DNA of 64,000 nt from Branchinecta lynchi (lineage: Eukaryota; Arthropoda; Branchiopoda; Anostraca; Branchinectidae). The DNA is taken from NCBI GenBank assembly GCA_023053575.1, contig JAKZAP010000005.1, forward strand, positions 5,456,001 to 5,520,000, in the 5' to 3' direction. The notes under the pieces were generated by a model. That model ran no database searches, was not told where the DNA came from, and worked only from the letters and a program-made list of their open reading frames with translations. Position 1 is the stretch's first letter, and each line of letters starts with the position of its first letter. Made by a program: the position numbers and the translations under genes. Shown piece after piece: positions 43,336 through 54,725 of the stretch.

Positions 43336-45106
43336 CAGGGGCGTCCCGAGGGGGGGGGCGCAGTGCCCCCCCCCCTTGCGTTCTCGGCATTTGGTCAAAT
43401 TTTCGCCGAAGGCGAAAATTCGGTCAAAACAAGCATCGCAGCGAAGCCGTGATGCCTGTTTTACAAATTTTGTGTACCCACATTTTCAAGTTAGGCGATT
43501 TAACGTGTTTATTGGTTCCCATTCTGTCGAGTTTGGTAATTAATCCAACTTCTGTTCAGTCCAAGTCGATTTTCACCGCATTCGGTATGTCACTACGTAG
43601 ATTCGGTAATTTAACGTATTTATTTGGTCACATTGACTTTTTTCAAGTCCGTATCTGTTCTATTGGATTCGGTCAGTCAATTTCATAGTTCGGTCATTTA
43701 TCAGATTCATTTGGTTCTTATTCCTGACCGAATTCGACAATTCATCCAACTTTTGTTCAGTCCGAGTCGCTTTCACCGCATTCGGTACGTCCCTACGTAA
43801 AGTCGGTGATTTAACGTATTTATTTGGTAATATTGACTTTTCCCAAGTCCGTATCTATTCTATCGTATTCGGTCAGTCAATTTCATAGCTCGGTCATTGA
43901 TCAGATTCATTTGGTTCTGATTCCTGACCGAATTCGACAATGTATCCAACTTTTCTTCAGTCCGAGTCGATTTCACCGCATTCGGTACTTCCCTACGTAA
44001 ATTCGGTGATTTAACGTATTTATTTGGTCTCATTCGTTAGCGAATTCGACTGTTCACTGGACTTTTCTCAAGTCCGTATCTGTTCTATCGCATTCGGTCA
44101 TTCCATTTCATAATTCGGTGATTAATCAGATTCATTTGGTTCTACATCTTTACCGAATTCGGTAATTAACCTGATTGTGTTTGGTCCGCATCTGTTACCG
44201 GATTTACCACATTCGGTTGTTTTACGTGGTTCTACCAAGATCTTTATTCCATTCCAAAATTCGGTCGTTATACCGCTCCCGATCTGCTCCTTATGTTGTT
44301 AGTTAATCTTTCGGTAGTACGAATTTATTATTTGGTTCATGCCAGTTACTGTGCTTAGTAATTTAAGTGTCATTTATTTAGCTCTTGTTCTTTACCATTT
44401 AACGGTAGCTTCAACTGGTTTCCATTCATTACTTAACTTATACTTCTAATGATTGCAGACCTTCAGGAATAAGCACGTCTCCTGACATGAAAACTAGCCT
44501 ATCTTTTTTTGCTGTAAATTCAGAATAAATGTACTTTACATCTACTTTACCCTGGATGGACCCTTTTTTCGCGAGGCAGCTCCGTGGTTTAATAGGTATC
44601 CTTGGGATCGCAAAAAGGCATCACGAGTGTTTCCAAAAATTTCGCCTGCTGCACATTTAGCAGTCTTCACTATATAGAAGAAGGGTACCTGATTTAGTTG
44701 GCGTTTGAGGCTTGAAATTTTGGGGTGCTTGAACCAAGTTAAAAGCTAGAATTTGCCAGAAAAAGGCGGATTCAAAAAAATTTTCCTGCGGCGCTTTAAA
44801 TTTTCCTGGGTATACCCCCCGTACGACGTTGTCGCTTGGCAGCAACTGCGTTTTTTGTCGGCACATTTTCAAGTCCTGTTGGGAAAGCCGGACGTCCCGC
44901 AAAGGTAAAAGGCTAGTGACGGGGTATCCCTGAAACAGAACAAAAAAAGAAGGGGAAGAGAGTGAAAACACGCTAAATTTTCTCTTTAGGCTTGATTTTC
45001 TACATACTTGCAACTCACTACGTTTTAGAAAAAAAATATAAAATTTTTACCAGGTTCGCCCCCCCCCCCCCCCCCCCCCAGTGAAGAAAGGCTCGGGACG
45101 CCCCTG
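43336..45106. mobile_element. hAT-type element, complete, perfect 8-bp target duplication
   Basis: The termini CAGGGGCGTCCCGAG and CTCGGGACGCCCCTG are exact inverses over 15 bp. The flanks CCCATCGG (43328-43335 and 45107-45114) are identical, as expected for hAT. G/C runs lie just inside both ends (43351-43377 and 45059-45080). The interior 43430-44300 holds imperfect repeats (~180 bp) around ATTCGGT, CACTACGTAAATTCGG and GATTTAACGTATTTATTTGG. No transposase frame, so it is non-autonomous. Perfect flanks imply a young insertion. Confidence 0.93.
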
Positions 45107-45114
45107 CCCATCGG

Positions 45115-45511
45115 TGGTCGCGAAGAAAGGACGTGCCGGTTTTCAACCGCTAATTATGCGGAGCGTCGGCCTTTGTTTCACTACCGTATTGCTCAAAGTT
45201 GTTGTTCGCTTCTGCTGAAACACAAAGTCTCCACTTTTCACGGAAGAAATGAGACTAATTCGGACACTTTCGCGACATTAATTGCAGAATTTTGTGCGAA
45301 ATTTTCCTGGGCGACTGGATTCGGACACGCTCAAAACAAAATGGACCTCCATGAACGAAAGCCTACTTTATTTTGTCTGACCAAAAATGCGCTTGTGAAG
45401 AACTAAGTCATGAACAAATTACCATGGGCCATTGTTCCTACTGCAGCAGGAGAAGGCCACACCATGAGTAGGTTTTTGTTTCCAGAATAATCTATGGTAA
45501 TGAATACTAAC
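45115..45511. other. Intron edge, unassigned
   Basis: Part of the third intron of the antisense gene. A short plus-strand frame at 45173-45406 has no recognisable similarity. Confidence 0.4.
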
Positions 45512-45744
45512 TTGGATAGTACATCCGCTACTTGAACTGATCCCGCCCGTGCACCGAGGTCAATCAGGGACTGAGCGAGGTCAACGAAAGGCGGTGAATC
45601 CAATAAGCTAATAGGCCAGAGCTCCTTCAGGAAGAACTGACGCGCTTTTTCAAGGACCAAGTTGCCTGGATCCTCGACTTCATCGTCGATTTGAAGGTTG
45701 GAATCACCGCTGTCTGCTACCGGGCCGATATTGTTGTGGGCAAC
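45512..45744 (-). CDS. hAT-derived gene, third visible exon
   Basis: It encodes 77 residues plus two bases. KARQFFLKELWPISLLDSPP, then FVDLAQSLIDLGARAGSVQV and ADVLSK match the helical segment between BED finger and catalytic core in hAT/ZBED proteins (usual pattern: P-x-S-x-V-E/D-x3-F). An acidic linker (IDDEVED) precedes it. The acceptor is TTTTTATCAG|GTT (phase 0), the donor CCAA|GTTAGT (phase 2), matching its neighbours. Confidence 0.85.
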
Positions 45745-46333
45745 CTGATAAAAAATTTACAGGTTTTAAGCTAACCAACAATGTTCGGATTCCGGGGTTT
45801 GATAAAAATAATAGAATCCAGATGATGATGCACACGAATACAGAAATCGAAGCGATGCCTGTCATATGTCATGAGAGGTTACCAGTTTCACGTTATATAC
45901 GCGTAAATGCAAAAATCGCAGCGGCGTTTATCATTGTCCCATGCAAACTCCCTACCACGTGCTTTCTGCTAGCAAGTTATTATGAAATTTATCCTCGGTT
46001 CTTGAAAGAACCCGTCACCTTTTAGCATCAGCGTCTTGTGATCTGCGTAGGGCACCAGCGCCACTTTAATGTCGTTGTATAGGGATTTCGTCAGGCTTCT
46101 GATAAACAGGGGAAGTTGTATCTTTTTTTTGATGTGTTCACAACTTTAAGTGATTGGAGCAAGCGCTGGTGCACGACTGATTGAGTTTCGGGAAGGATGT
46201 TCTAAGTCAGTGGTGGTGCTAGTGTCACTTTTTTCAAGTCTTGGCGCTACTCCCTAGTGTTATTTTGTTCTGGACAAAACTGACTACTGCGACTTGTGGA
46301 TGCGCATGGACCAAGCTTTGTGTAGTTTCCTAC
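45745..46333. other. Second visible intron of the hAT-derived gene with MITE fragment
   Basis: 46100-46260 (AAGCGCTGGTGCACGACTG, GCTAGTGTCACTTTTTTCAA, CTAGTGTTATTTTGTTCTGG) corresponds to the right half of the 58914-59245 MITE. No left end is present. Confidence 0.6.
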
Positions 46334-46539
46334 CTGAACGTAGCTATTAGGGCTTTTTCGTTCTTGCTCCGACCTCGATTCCTGACGCTGGCGTTTTACA
46401 GCCCGTTCCAGAATGTCTGGTTTCTGCGTCACATCCACTGGTGTAGTCGTCATGGCCCAGGGAGTCTTATCTTCTCGTAACAAGTTGAGGATTGGCCGAA
46501 GCTCAGGTGGACATTTATGGCGAATCAAGCTGCTCGTTC
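46334..46539 (-). CDS. hAT-derived gene, second visible exon (end of BED finger)
   Basis: It starts with two bases completing Gly, then TSSLIRHKCPPELRPI, which is the His-x-Cys end of a BED-type zinc finger. A linker follows with a basic cluster (KRQRQESRSEQERK), perhaps a nuclear localisation signal. The acceptor is GCTTTCTTGCAG|GAA (phase 1), the donor CAG|GTAGGA (phase 0). It supplies 68 codons. Confidence 0.87.
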
Positions 46540-47023
46540 CTGCAAGAAAGCTTTATCATGTTTTGTAGTACTGAGCACGGAGTAGGAATTGAAAACCAAT
46601 TGCCCTATAGTACCATACTCGAATTGCGCAGTAAATTATCTTTATCGGTTGAGTGCTTGAACCACCGCAGAGAACCTAGCAGCAGGGACAAACGAAACTG
46701 TTGCTGGTATGTCGAGTCCATAATAGAAGTGGAAACAGTAATGAAAGTCTGACACAATTCCACAAGGGGAGACGGGTGTATAGTAAACCGAGTTATACGT
46801 CCTTGGATGATGGCGTCTGACCAGAAGTTAATGAGTGCTAGGGCTGTGTCTATGTCTTGTTCTTAGTCTTTTCAAGGTTCTTATCCGGTCCAGCTGTCTT
46901 CGTTACAAAAAGGGACAGTTAGCCTAGGTTGCACAATTTACAGTAATTTCTTAAGCGTAGACTATTATTTAACCGTAGCGGAACACTACTTTATATATGA
47001 CTATTCAAATACTTGTTTCTCAC
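46540..47023. other. First visible intron of the hAT-derived gene
   Basis: Intron between the two exons that share the BED finger; donor GTGAGA at 47023-47018, phase 1. No element recognised. Confidence 0.7.
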
Positions 47024-47268
47024 CCGTCCTTGACTGGTAGCTGACAATCCTCTTGCAAACAATACAGCAAGCAAATGGTTGCAGTATGCCGTCAACGCAG
47101 ACCCTCCTGTAGGTTTTCCATAGGAAACTTACTGCCTTCGGCTGTGGTACCAAGGCAAGCCGCGGACTGTGCATCTCCAGTAACTTGTCAACGACAGGCT
47201 TATTGTACACTCTTATTCCATTGATGACCATGAACTCGGCGTTGCCTGATCCTATTATGCTGCCAGTC
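47024..47268 (-). CDS. hAT-derived gene, first visible exon (BED finger start)
   Basis: The sequence SFLWKTYRRVCVDG, then ACCIVCKRIVSYQSRTG holds the aromatic W-x3-Y/F and C-x2-C of a BED zinc finger, completed by HKC in the next exon. Before it, 40 residues (GSGNAEFMVINGIRVYNK, LLEMHSPRLALVPQPK) have no recognised domain. The frame is open to an acceptor-like TTCTAG|GACTGG at 47269, so translation may begin further upstream. The Met at 47231 is an alternative start. The donor is ACGG|GTGAGA, phase 1. Confidence 0.8.
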
Positions 47269-47800
47269 CTAGAATGTCAGTTTGGTTAGTTTTCGCTACT
47301 TGTGGGGACACAGGTAATTATTGTGACTCCAAACTTGTGGGGTTGCGACGGCGTTGTCGTCTCACGCCATAAGCGTAACGTTAGGATCAATTAGATTGTC
47401 GTTCCTGGTCTTTCTTCAAGGGCAGTCGGGGCGCGTCTGCGGGATTTGAAACATCCCAAACTCTAACGGATCCGCCTAATGATATTGGATGTGTTCCAGC
47501 TACTCATCCGCTTCAGAACAGTTCGTCCCACGTCAGTTCACCATAGACAATTTGTTCCACAGACAATTCGTCATGGAGTTGATCCAAGGAACATAGAGAA
47601 AATTTGTCTCACAGACAGCTTGGTTCTACCCGCTACTAGTTCTATATAAGACAATTTGTAACACAGATATCTCGTCACAGCCAGCTTGCCAAAAAAAACT
47701 AGATAAATAGATAGATTATATTTCTACTGAGCAAAAATATTGTGGCTTACTCCAAGTTTGTTGGGTAACGTTATAATTATTAAAGAATATGAATAATAGG
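47269..47800. repeat. ACAGACAATTTGT-type degenerate short repeats
   Basis: 47520-47690 holds irregular repeats of the type CCACAGACAATT(C/T)GT, ~25-35 bp apart. No further upstream exon of the antisense gene could be identified. Confidence 0.45.
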
Positions 47801-48120
47801 TCAATTCTTTCGTGAAACATCGTAGCCCACCGACCAGGGCTAAATTTATTTTAGATAGGAAGAGTGTCTCAGGAGGTTCCGGCAAAAAAAAAACCGGCGA
47901 CCTCCGCCCCCACCCCCGGACGTACCCCCCGCCCTCCCAGCGACTCGCGTGGGAAAATCCTTTGTGCTCGCGGTCCGAACTGCAGTTTAAATAATTTTCT
48001 CTAATTTCCTATATATTTGCATTCGGGAGGGGGGGGGGGGGGTATCTGGAGGGTTTTCGCCAGGGCGGGGGTTGATACCGTGGGTTATATATTGGGGGGG
48101 GGGTCGCCCAGACCCGTCTC
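47801..48120. repeat. GC-rich C/G-run segment
   Basis: CCGCCCCCACCCCCGG, GTACCCCCCGCCCTCCCAG and later GGGAGGGGGGGGGGGGGG (48025-48043) and GGGGGGGGGG (48094-48103) suggest a foldback-like or hAT-end-like repeat, but no terminus is clear. Confidence 0.4.
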
Positions 48121-49980
48121 TGGTCCTCACTGTCACACCTTCGGCTGAGCTCTGAAATAATATAGGCTAAAAGCACGCAGTGATAACGGATGGCTAAAAG
48201 GAATTTTGTGGTTTATATTTCCTGTTTCATCCATATTTAGGTTTATTCGGCGGTTTGGCTCGAAAAAGGATTCATGTGTTTCATCCGACTTTTGGTTTTG
48301 CGCAGCTTTCTATATTGCAACATTGGAAACCCCACTGGATGTCATATTTGGTTATTTTTTTTTTCGGCGAAGGTCTAAAATTGTCCCCGTGACGGATTGT
48401 CTATAGGCGAGTTGTCCGGCTTCGTGGACGAATTTTTGGTACGAAATTACACACAACACCACTAACTGCGATAGACAGAAGATGATTTTCGAGAAGATTC
48501 AGAAGAAAAATATGTCAAAATTATGACTTGAACTCGAAACGAACAGGTGTGCTTTGCGTTGTCATTTCTATCATGACAATAACCATAACGACGTGAGCAG
48601 TATTTGCGCACGAAACCCGAAAGTTCGTGACGAACAGAGTCCGCAAGCTCGTGTTTAGTCATTTTCACTCATTATGTTCGGTCACGTACTTCCCAGTCTT
48701 GCGATCGGTCTTGCATGCTCATTTGCGAATGGTGCATAAGCAACATTGTCAGTATTTTAAGAAGTTGATTTTCTTTTAAATTCTTTACAATAGTACGAAA
48801 CAACCTTAACGAAGTTTATCTTAAGAGATCAATGCACTAGATTTAAAATCGAAATATAGGGGATTTTAGGATTTTCCAGACTTGTTCTCGGCGGAAATTA
48901 AGTTTGTGAGCTTTGGCTCGTAACCTTATCGTCATGTATAATTGACTTTTATATTTTTCCTTTTTACTGGAACTGGGCGGGTGGTGCGGCTACATGTAAG
49001 TACCACATCGCCAAATGGTCGCTGCGGGGATGGGGGGGGGGGGTTAGGACACATGTTGAAACTCCTCAAAGGGTTTGTTTGCAGCTATCTCAATCGGTTT
49101 CTCGCGAAAAACGTTAAAAAAAAAAAAATCCTTTGCACTTACGATGAGCTTTCGCTGTATGTCGGGGATTCCATTTTAACTTCCTGGTAGCTATTTCCTG
49201 CGTGGTTGCTATCCACTTCTTGACTGTCAGGTATGCTTTCATTTTTGACAGAGTTCGTACCTCCTGCCGTGGGGAAACCTGGAATGAAATTTTGTTGTTT
49301 TTTTCTTGTCTTTTACATCCGTAGTTCAGCTGAATCTCAGTTTTCTTTTCAAAGGCAAGACATTATTTCGGTCAGATATATTCGAATATTCCGAAATAGT
49401 TGCACAAAATGTAGTGTTGTTTTCTGAGGATGCATAAAACACTTTTTAAATATGTGTAGTAATTAAGGTGCGCATAATATAAGTTGCAATAGTGACCTCC
49501 TTCTCATGAATCAGTAGGCCCCCTGGATTAAAATTATTCACATCTCTGAAAAGCCCAAAAAGTTGTGATTCAAAAGTCTCCATTCCAAAGTTTCCCACCG
49601 AAAGGGGCGCAGCGTTGTTGCTGCTCCGGAGAAATCAAGGCAGCTGACGTAGCGTGTATGGACGAGGTGTTAACTTTTTCTATGTAAATAAGGTCTTGCG
49701 CGAACTTTTTCTGCCCTACTTATGCAGTAATTAAAGGATCACACTGCCTTTGACAAATCCTTGCACGCCCTTATTTCCATTTTGCCTGGAACCCTTTGTA
49801 CTCTGCCCTTTTCTACGGAACAAACTTTCGTGACATGCCAAAATTGTCGTTTTTGTAAGGTAAATTGCAAACATATTCAGTCTCTCATCAAGAATAAACT
49901 CCTTATTTATTCTTGCTCTCATGTTTAATCTCTTTACTGTCTAATTCCTTGGGACCAGAATAAGTTGCATATACTTTAGC
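48121..49980. other. PPP2R3C intron, unassigned
   Basis: I see no recognisable exon, element end or RNA gene. A poly-G (49030-49042), an A-run (49116-49127) and small unsupported frames are all that stand out. Confidence 0.35.
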
Positions 49981-50280
49981 TAACGAGGGGTTGCCTACTC
50001 TCGATTTTAGTATACATCAGGTGACACCACGTGCACCGGTTGCCAAATCGCTGAATTTATGTCCGGCACGGATGGTTTCAGTCGATGCCGGGAAAGGGTG
50101 TATAGCAGGAGCCTAGGAGTGGGTAACCCCTTGTTAGCTAGTCAGGAGGATCTTGTAGATATAATGACAATCTTCCCTGATCATTTAATGTCACTTTTGT
50201 ACACGCCTTGGTACGGCGTCAAAGGGCATCGTTTTTGTCGATGTTTTTATTCATATAGATAGAGTAACGTGCTTCATTCA
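49981..50280. repeat. Relative of the 34145 LINE segment
   Basis: ACGAGGGGTTGCCTACTC, ATACATCAGGTGACACCACG and TGCACCGGTTGCC parallel 34150-34200 (CACGAGGGGTTGCTCACTCC, GTACACCAAGTGGCGCG). This suggests a LINE C-terminal remnant. The coding sense is lost. Confidence 0.4.
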
Positions 50281-51300
50281 TAAAAGTGTATATTGTTTTA
50301 TTTTGTTTTCAATAATACGAAATCAAATTTTGAGTATTTCTAAAGTAGAACGCACAGACTACATACCATCTTCTTTTCCTGTAGCCTATCGAAACACGAC
50401 AAAACCTATTAGGATCATCGTCCGTAAACCGTCATAATGGAAAGCCCTTTTGGATATGCGAACAACAAATGTTGGGCCCTTGGTGAACCAACTGCTGTAG
50501 GGAATAAAAACAAATGAGTTAAATATGCTCCAGCGGAAAAAAAATGGTCTGATTTACCATCCTGGGATTTTACTGTTCTAATTTATTGTAGTCTGTTACT
50601 CCTGCCTGATTATGTCTTAGTTTGTTTGAGACCTTGTTTTGACAGCCAAAGAACATTTCCAGTATTCATTATAATTGATTATTCACGATTATTGTAATTG
50701 TATTTGGAAAAACCCGAGGGCCATATACGCGTACATATACACGTGAACATCACGTGACTCCAAACGCTCTATCTACGAATCTACAAACCCTGCTTATAAA
50801 TTAGGCGCAAGTGCACTTCAGAATACCAGGGATGTACAGGACAGGGGTATCCCCACACAAAATCTCAGTTAGAATTTCCGAAAGCTTTTTACACCGGTTT
50901 AAAAAATTACTATCCTCTCCCTCGCAAGACGACAAGCACACTCTTCGTTCGGGTTCTTCTTCTTCCTGTCAGATACTTTATTTCTTCCATGCAGTGGTAG
51001 GCAATTGCCTTTAGTTGTATAGTTCGAGTTGGTGGGGCAGGCGACGGGTCACCACAAAAAGTAGATTAGGAAACAAGAAAAGTAGTGTTACTCTTTGCGC
51101 CATTCCTATCATGTACACATTTCATAGTCCCCGTCGCAAAAACACGTAGTAAACAACAAAACATTCCGTGAGCAAATTATGTGCAAGTGCAAATTTTCAG
51201 TTCGCAGTCGGGTCATTTAGATGTCAAGTCAAGTCAAGTACTCATAACTCACCCAAAAACATTATCTGCTTGTCAGATAAATCTGTTCAGAAAACCACTT
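50281..51300. other. PPP2R3C intron, unassigned
   Basis: Nothing recognised beyond short AT-rich motifs. Confidence 0.35.
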
Positions 51301-51329
51301 GTTCGGACAGTCTCAAGATTCGTTACTGA

Positions 51330-51660
51330 CGAACTGATACATATTCCCGTCTCGGCGCGTGATGCTTACCAACCGGATCTCACGTACATTGATCGTGACT
51401 CTCGTTCGCAAGGCAAGACTTGCCATTGCGTGCTTCACGGGGAGCGATTGCCTCCCTTTCCCGCCCAGCGGAACATCACGTGTATCGCCGCCCGGCCTCT
51501 CCTCATCGATTGGAGGACAGTTTACTTTCACGTTACTAGGCGTTTCGTTGCCTTGGGGAACTTTCCGTCCTAAGAATAAATCCCTCCGCGAGCTCGCGCG
51601 CACGTCCAGTTTTCTCTGGTACGTGAGAAACCTTTTATTTCGATGTTGACGAGATATTGC
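51330..51660. other. CpG-rich segment
   Basis: A locally CpG-rich 330 bp (CTCGGCGCGTGATG, TATCGCCGCCCGGCC, CCGCGAGCTCGCGCGCACG) in an AT-rich neighbourhood. Open frames exist on both strands, but I recognise none of them. It could be a promoter/first-exon region, for example of the antisense hAT-derived gene, but there is no splice evidence. Confidence 0.35.
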
Positions 51661-52430
51661 TGCTGATTCAGAAATCATGCACTACGATCTACGGTCGGAC
51701 TATGATCTACGACCTTCCGGATGTAACTATTTCTGTTGTGGACTACCGGAATAATTGGGTGTACACAAATGTTGGTACACAAACTACCCAAGATAGTCTG
51801 TTTGAGGGTATGAGGGAAGCAGTGTGGGAAAATTAGAAAAAATGTGTCATTCTGACAAATATCTAAGCATAAACACTATAAACAGACCGGCACTGTTGGT
51901 TTATTTCATTCCCTCTCCTGTATCCAGATGCAGACAGAACATGACACCACACAGGACATTAGTAATCCATGTAGTGACAACGCAATCCATGTAGTGACAA
52001 CGCGACATCTTCACACTCTATTCAAATTCATTATATTCTCCAAATATTCTTTTACAACGAATAGCATAGGACGTCAACGAAAATAATAACCCTTTTTGAC
52101 TTATCACTGACTTATGGCGGTTACATTTAAGCGATTCGTACAAATATAAATAAACTTCTATAAATAACTATAAATAAAAAATCATCAATTCATAAAATAT
52201 TAAACTAATCGGTAACTATATATATACAATTATAAAATGACAATATATACAATTAGCCTAGGTCAACAATACCTCAAAATATTTACAGTTAGAAGTCATT
52301 TGTTGTATCGATTTAAAATGTTTCACTCTATGAAGAAATCCTTATACTTTGCGTCAACAAAAACATTCTGAACATGAAAAAACTACTATTTGCTATTTCG
52401 CTTTCAGTCAACTTTCTTCTTAACTAAGTC
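51661..52430. other. AT-rich intron sequence
   Basis: The 20-bp string AATCCATGTAGTGACAACGC is directly duplicated at 51968-52008. The rest is AT-rich without features. Confidence 0.4.
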
Positions 52431-52640
52431 CTGTTCCCGTTTGACCGTCTCCTCCCTCCAGTTTTCCAATCAACCTTCCCGCTTCCCGGCCCAGGTTCTT
52501 GATTCCCTCCCCAATTGAAAATACTTGATTTAGTCGGCCGGTAGGGTGTTCCATACATTTACACCGCTATTTCTAACTAAAAATCACGTTCGGCCACTAG
52601 CCAATAGATATTCGGCGTATCATGTTCATTTTAATCAGAA
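52431..52640 (-). pseudogene. Probable LINE C-terminal remnant
   Basis: The minus-strand frame includes VRNSGVNVWNTLPAD near 52545-52590, the G-x-x-VWN-x-LP signature at the end of LINE ORF2. A frameshift and stops follow. The extent is approximate. Confidence 0.5.
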
Positions 52641-52702
52641 CGGTAATGAAATTTAATTATTTACACATATAATCGACTGGCCTTTTATTAATGCAAAGAA
52701 TT

Positions 52703-53673
52703 AACAAGACCAAAGGTTTCGATGGGATCCCAAAAGTTCAGTATTTGACCCAGGCAATTGGGTCTTGTCTTCGTCAGATTCCTTGAACATTTTTACTATT
52801 AAAATTTAGGAACAGATTAAGGCCATCTGGGAAAACCAAGTTCAGATATGGATTCAGCATATGTGTTTACCCCTATAAGTCATATCTGTTTTGACGAAAA
52901 CTTCCTGCCCTACTTCTGCCAATTTCCCGGTTTCGGCCGAATTCCGGAACTACTTGTCCGGCGAAAAAAGAAAGCTAAAAAACGAACTCAGCGTATCTTG
53001 TTTCCCCTATATCAAACATCTAATCAACTTAAAATAAAAATTTAACTTATAACACATTTTCCGGTTCCAGCCGGATTCCGGGAGAACTATAATATGTCCG
53101 GATAAAAAAATGATACGTCGTATACGGATTCAGCATCTCTTCTTACCGCTAAATCGGATATCTAATCAACCACAAATAAGACTTTAACTTTTAACAAATT
53201 TTCGGTTTTGGTCGGATTCCGGTCGAACTACTTGTCCGGGTAGAAAATAGTTTTCACATACGTGTTCAACGTGTCTTCTCACCCCTAAATCGAACATGTC
53301 ATCAACTTCAAATAAAACTTTTACTTTTAACGAACTTTCCGGTCTTGGCCGGATTCCGGGTGAACTACTTGTCCGGCGAGAAAATGGTTTTCGTATTCGT
53401 GTTCAGAATGTCTTCTTACTCCTTGATCGATTATCTCATTAGCAGTTTAAAAATATATTGTTTGTCCCTTAATTTGAACCCCCTCCCCCACCCCTAAATG
53501 TAGGGCGACAGAGCCCATCTACGAACTCGACTTTTCCCTTGCCGCAAAGGATCCTCCCGCCAAGTTTCATCACAATTTCTCTTCGAGGATTATCGTGCTC
53601 ACAGACCGACAGACAGACGGACAACTTTTGCGATGTCATAGGTATCCCTCCCCTTACGTTTTGGGATCCCAAA
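52703..53673 (-). mobile_element. Family B element, complete (B12)
   Basis: On the minus strand the 5' end is TTTTGGGATCCCAAAACG at 53673 (microsatellite 53596-53620 very short). Five internal units follow, and the 3' end is GGGATCCCATCGAAACC then TTTGGTCTTGTT at 52703. Confidence 0.9.
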
Positions 53674-53945
53674 ATAAGATTTTGTAGGTAATCCTTCGGC
53701 CCAAGCCAACTGCGAAAGGGTTTATTAGCTGCAGCCTGAAGACGACCCAAATAAATCTCTCCTGACTAGGGATATGATCCACTTAATTTGTTTACTAATG
53801 TGGACTTGGGTCACTGGAGTATTTCCTAGTAACACATGTCCTTGCATATCCTGCCAGGGCATCTATCATGTCTTGGAGCTGGCTGATCCTGACTAGGCCT
53901 CGACCAAGATCATGTGTGATAACCTTTAATCCGAACGTCTAGGAC
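53674..53945. other. Unassigned, with a foldback-arm remnant
   Basis: GGTAATCCTTCGGCCCAAGCC at 53691 resembles the arm of the foldback at 57427 (GTCCTTCAGCCCAAGCTGAC). A minus-strand frame (KQIKWIISLVRRDLFGSSSG) may be an eroded transposon-encoded protein, but I cannot assign it. Confidence 0.35.
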
Positions 53946-54485
53946 CTACGCTCCGCAAGAATTATTTTCATTAAAACTATCTGGGCTTACCCGATTGTCA
54001 TGAAAAAGAGTTCGGCGGACAGCTATGTGCTTTTTTGCAACCATGCTTGACCGGGAAATATGACGCCTGGTCGCAGTCACAGAGCGTACGTCAATACGTT
54101 GAGATCTTCCGCAGCAGAAATGACACAGCGCCGTTAACGTAATAGCGTAAGTAACTCCATGGATAGTTAGATGGAACGCTTTGACGCGAACCTGGGAAAA
54201 GCAGTGGTTCATAACCGGAAGTGTGTGAGCGTCATAACGTAGGGACTTTGCTTGGTAATGTCAAGAGGTGATGTAATATTCTGGAATAATATATTTGTTT
54301 ACTTGGTAATAAAGCAGTATGGGTGGATCAGTCGCTACCGATATCGCAACTCGTCCTCCCTTACGTGACTATTGTTCCGTAGCACCAATCGGTGCAGCTG
54401 GCGTTCGTCATGTAGGAAAACGAGGTTATGAAATGAAATGCCCAGTTCTGGTGCCTTATTTACCCTTTGGCTTGCGCACAATTCG
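53946..54485. other. PPP2R3C intron, unassigned
   Basis: Open frames occur on both strands (minus 54212-53946, plus 54319-54525) without recognisable domains. I do not call genes. Confidence 0.3.
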
Positions 54486-54725
54486 CACGAAGCGCAATGC
54501 GCTTAGAGTGGAGCCATCCGGATGAAACTTGATGGAAGAACGAACAAAAGCCCTAGGTACATCAGTGACAGAACCGGTCCGAGTCTTAGCACTGTGTGGG
54601 GGGGATTCCGGTGATACGGAGTTAATTACGTACTTCCAGGTGGTCTAGGACAATGAGAATTGGCCTGCATATCAAGGACCCAACCAGATTAACTTGAAAT
54701 AGTCAGTTCCCCGATCCGAGACCTC

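Larger units (their letters stand above)
41383..45511 (-). other. Third visible intron of the hAT-derived gene
   Basis: A 4.1-kb intron, donor GTTAGT and acceptor TTTTTTTTAG, phase 2. It contains an eroded CAGAGC-type MITE, a fragment of the ATTCGGT-repeat family, a 208-bp tandem duplication and a complete young hAT-type element. Confidence 0.75.

Noticed and set aside
47001..47231. Single-exon 76-codon gene ending at 47001
   Set aside because: The frame crosses a good donor GTGAGA at 47023; phase and BED-finger continuity show it is an exon of the antisense gene.
51313..51678. 121-codon minus-strand frame in the CpG-rich block
   Set aside because: No similarity recognised and overlapping frames on both strands; kept only as a CpG-rich region.
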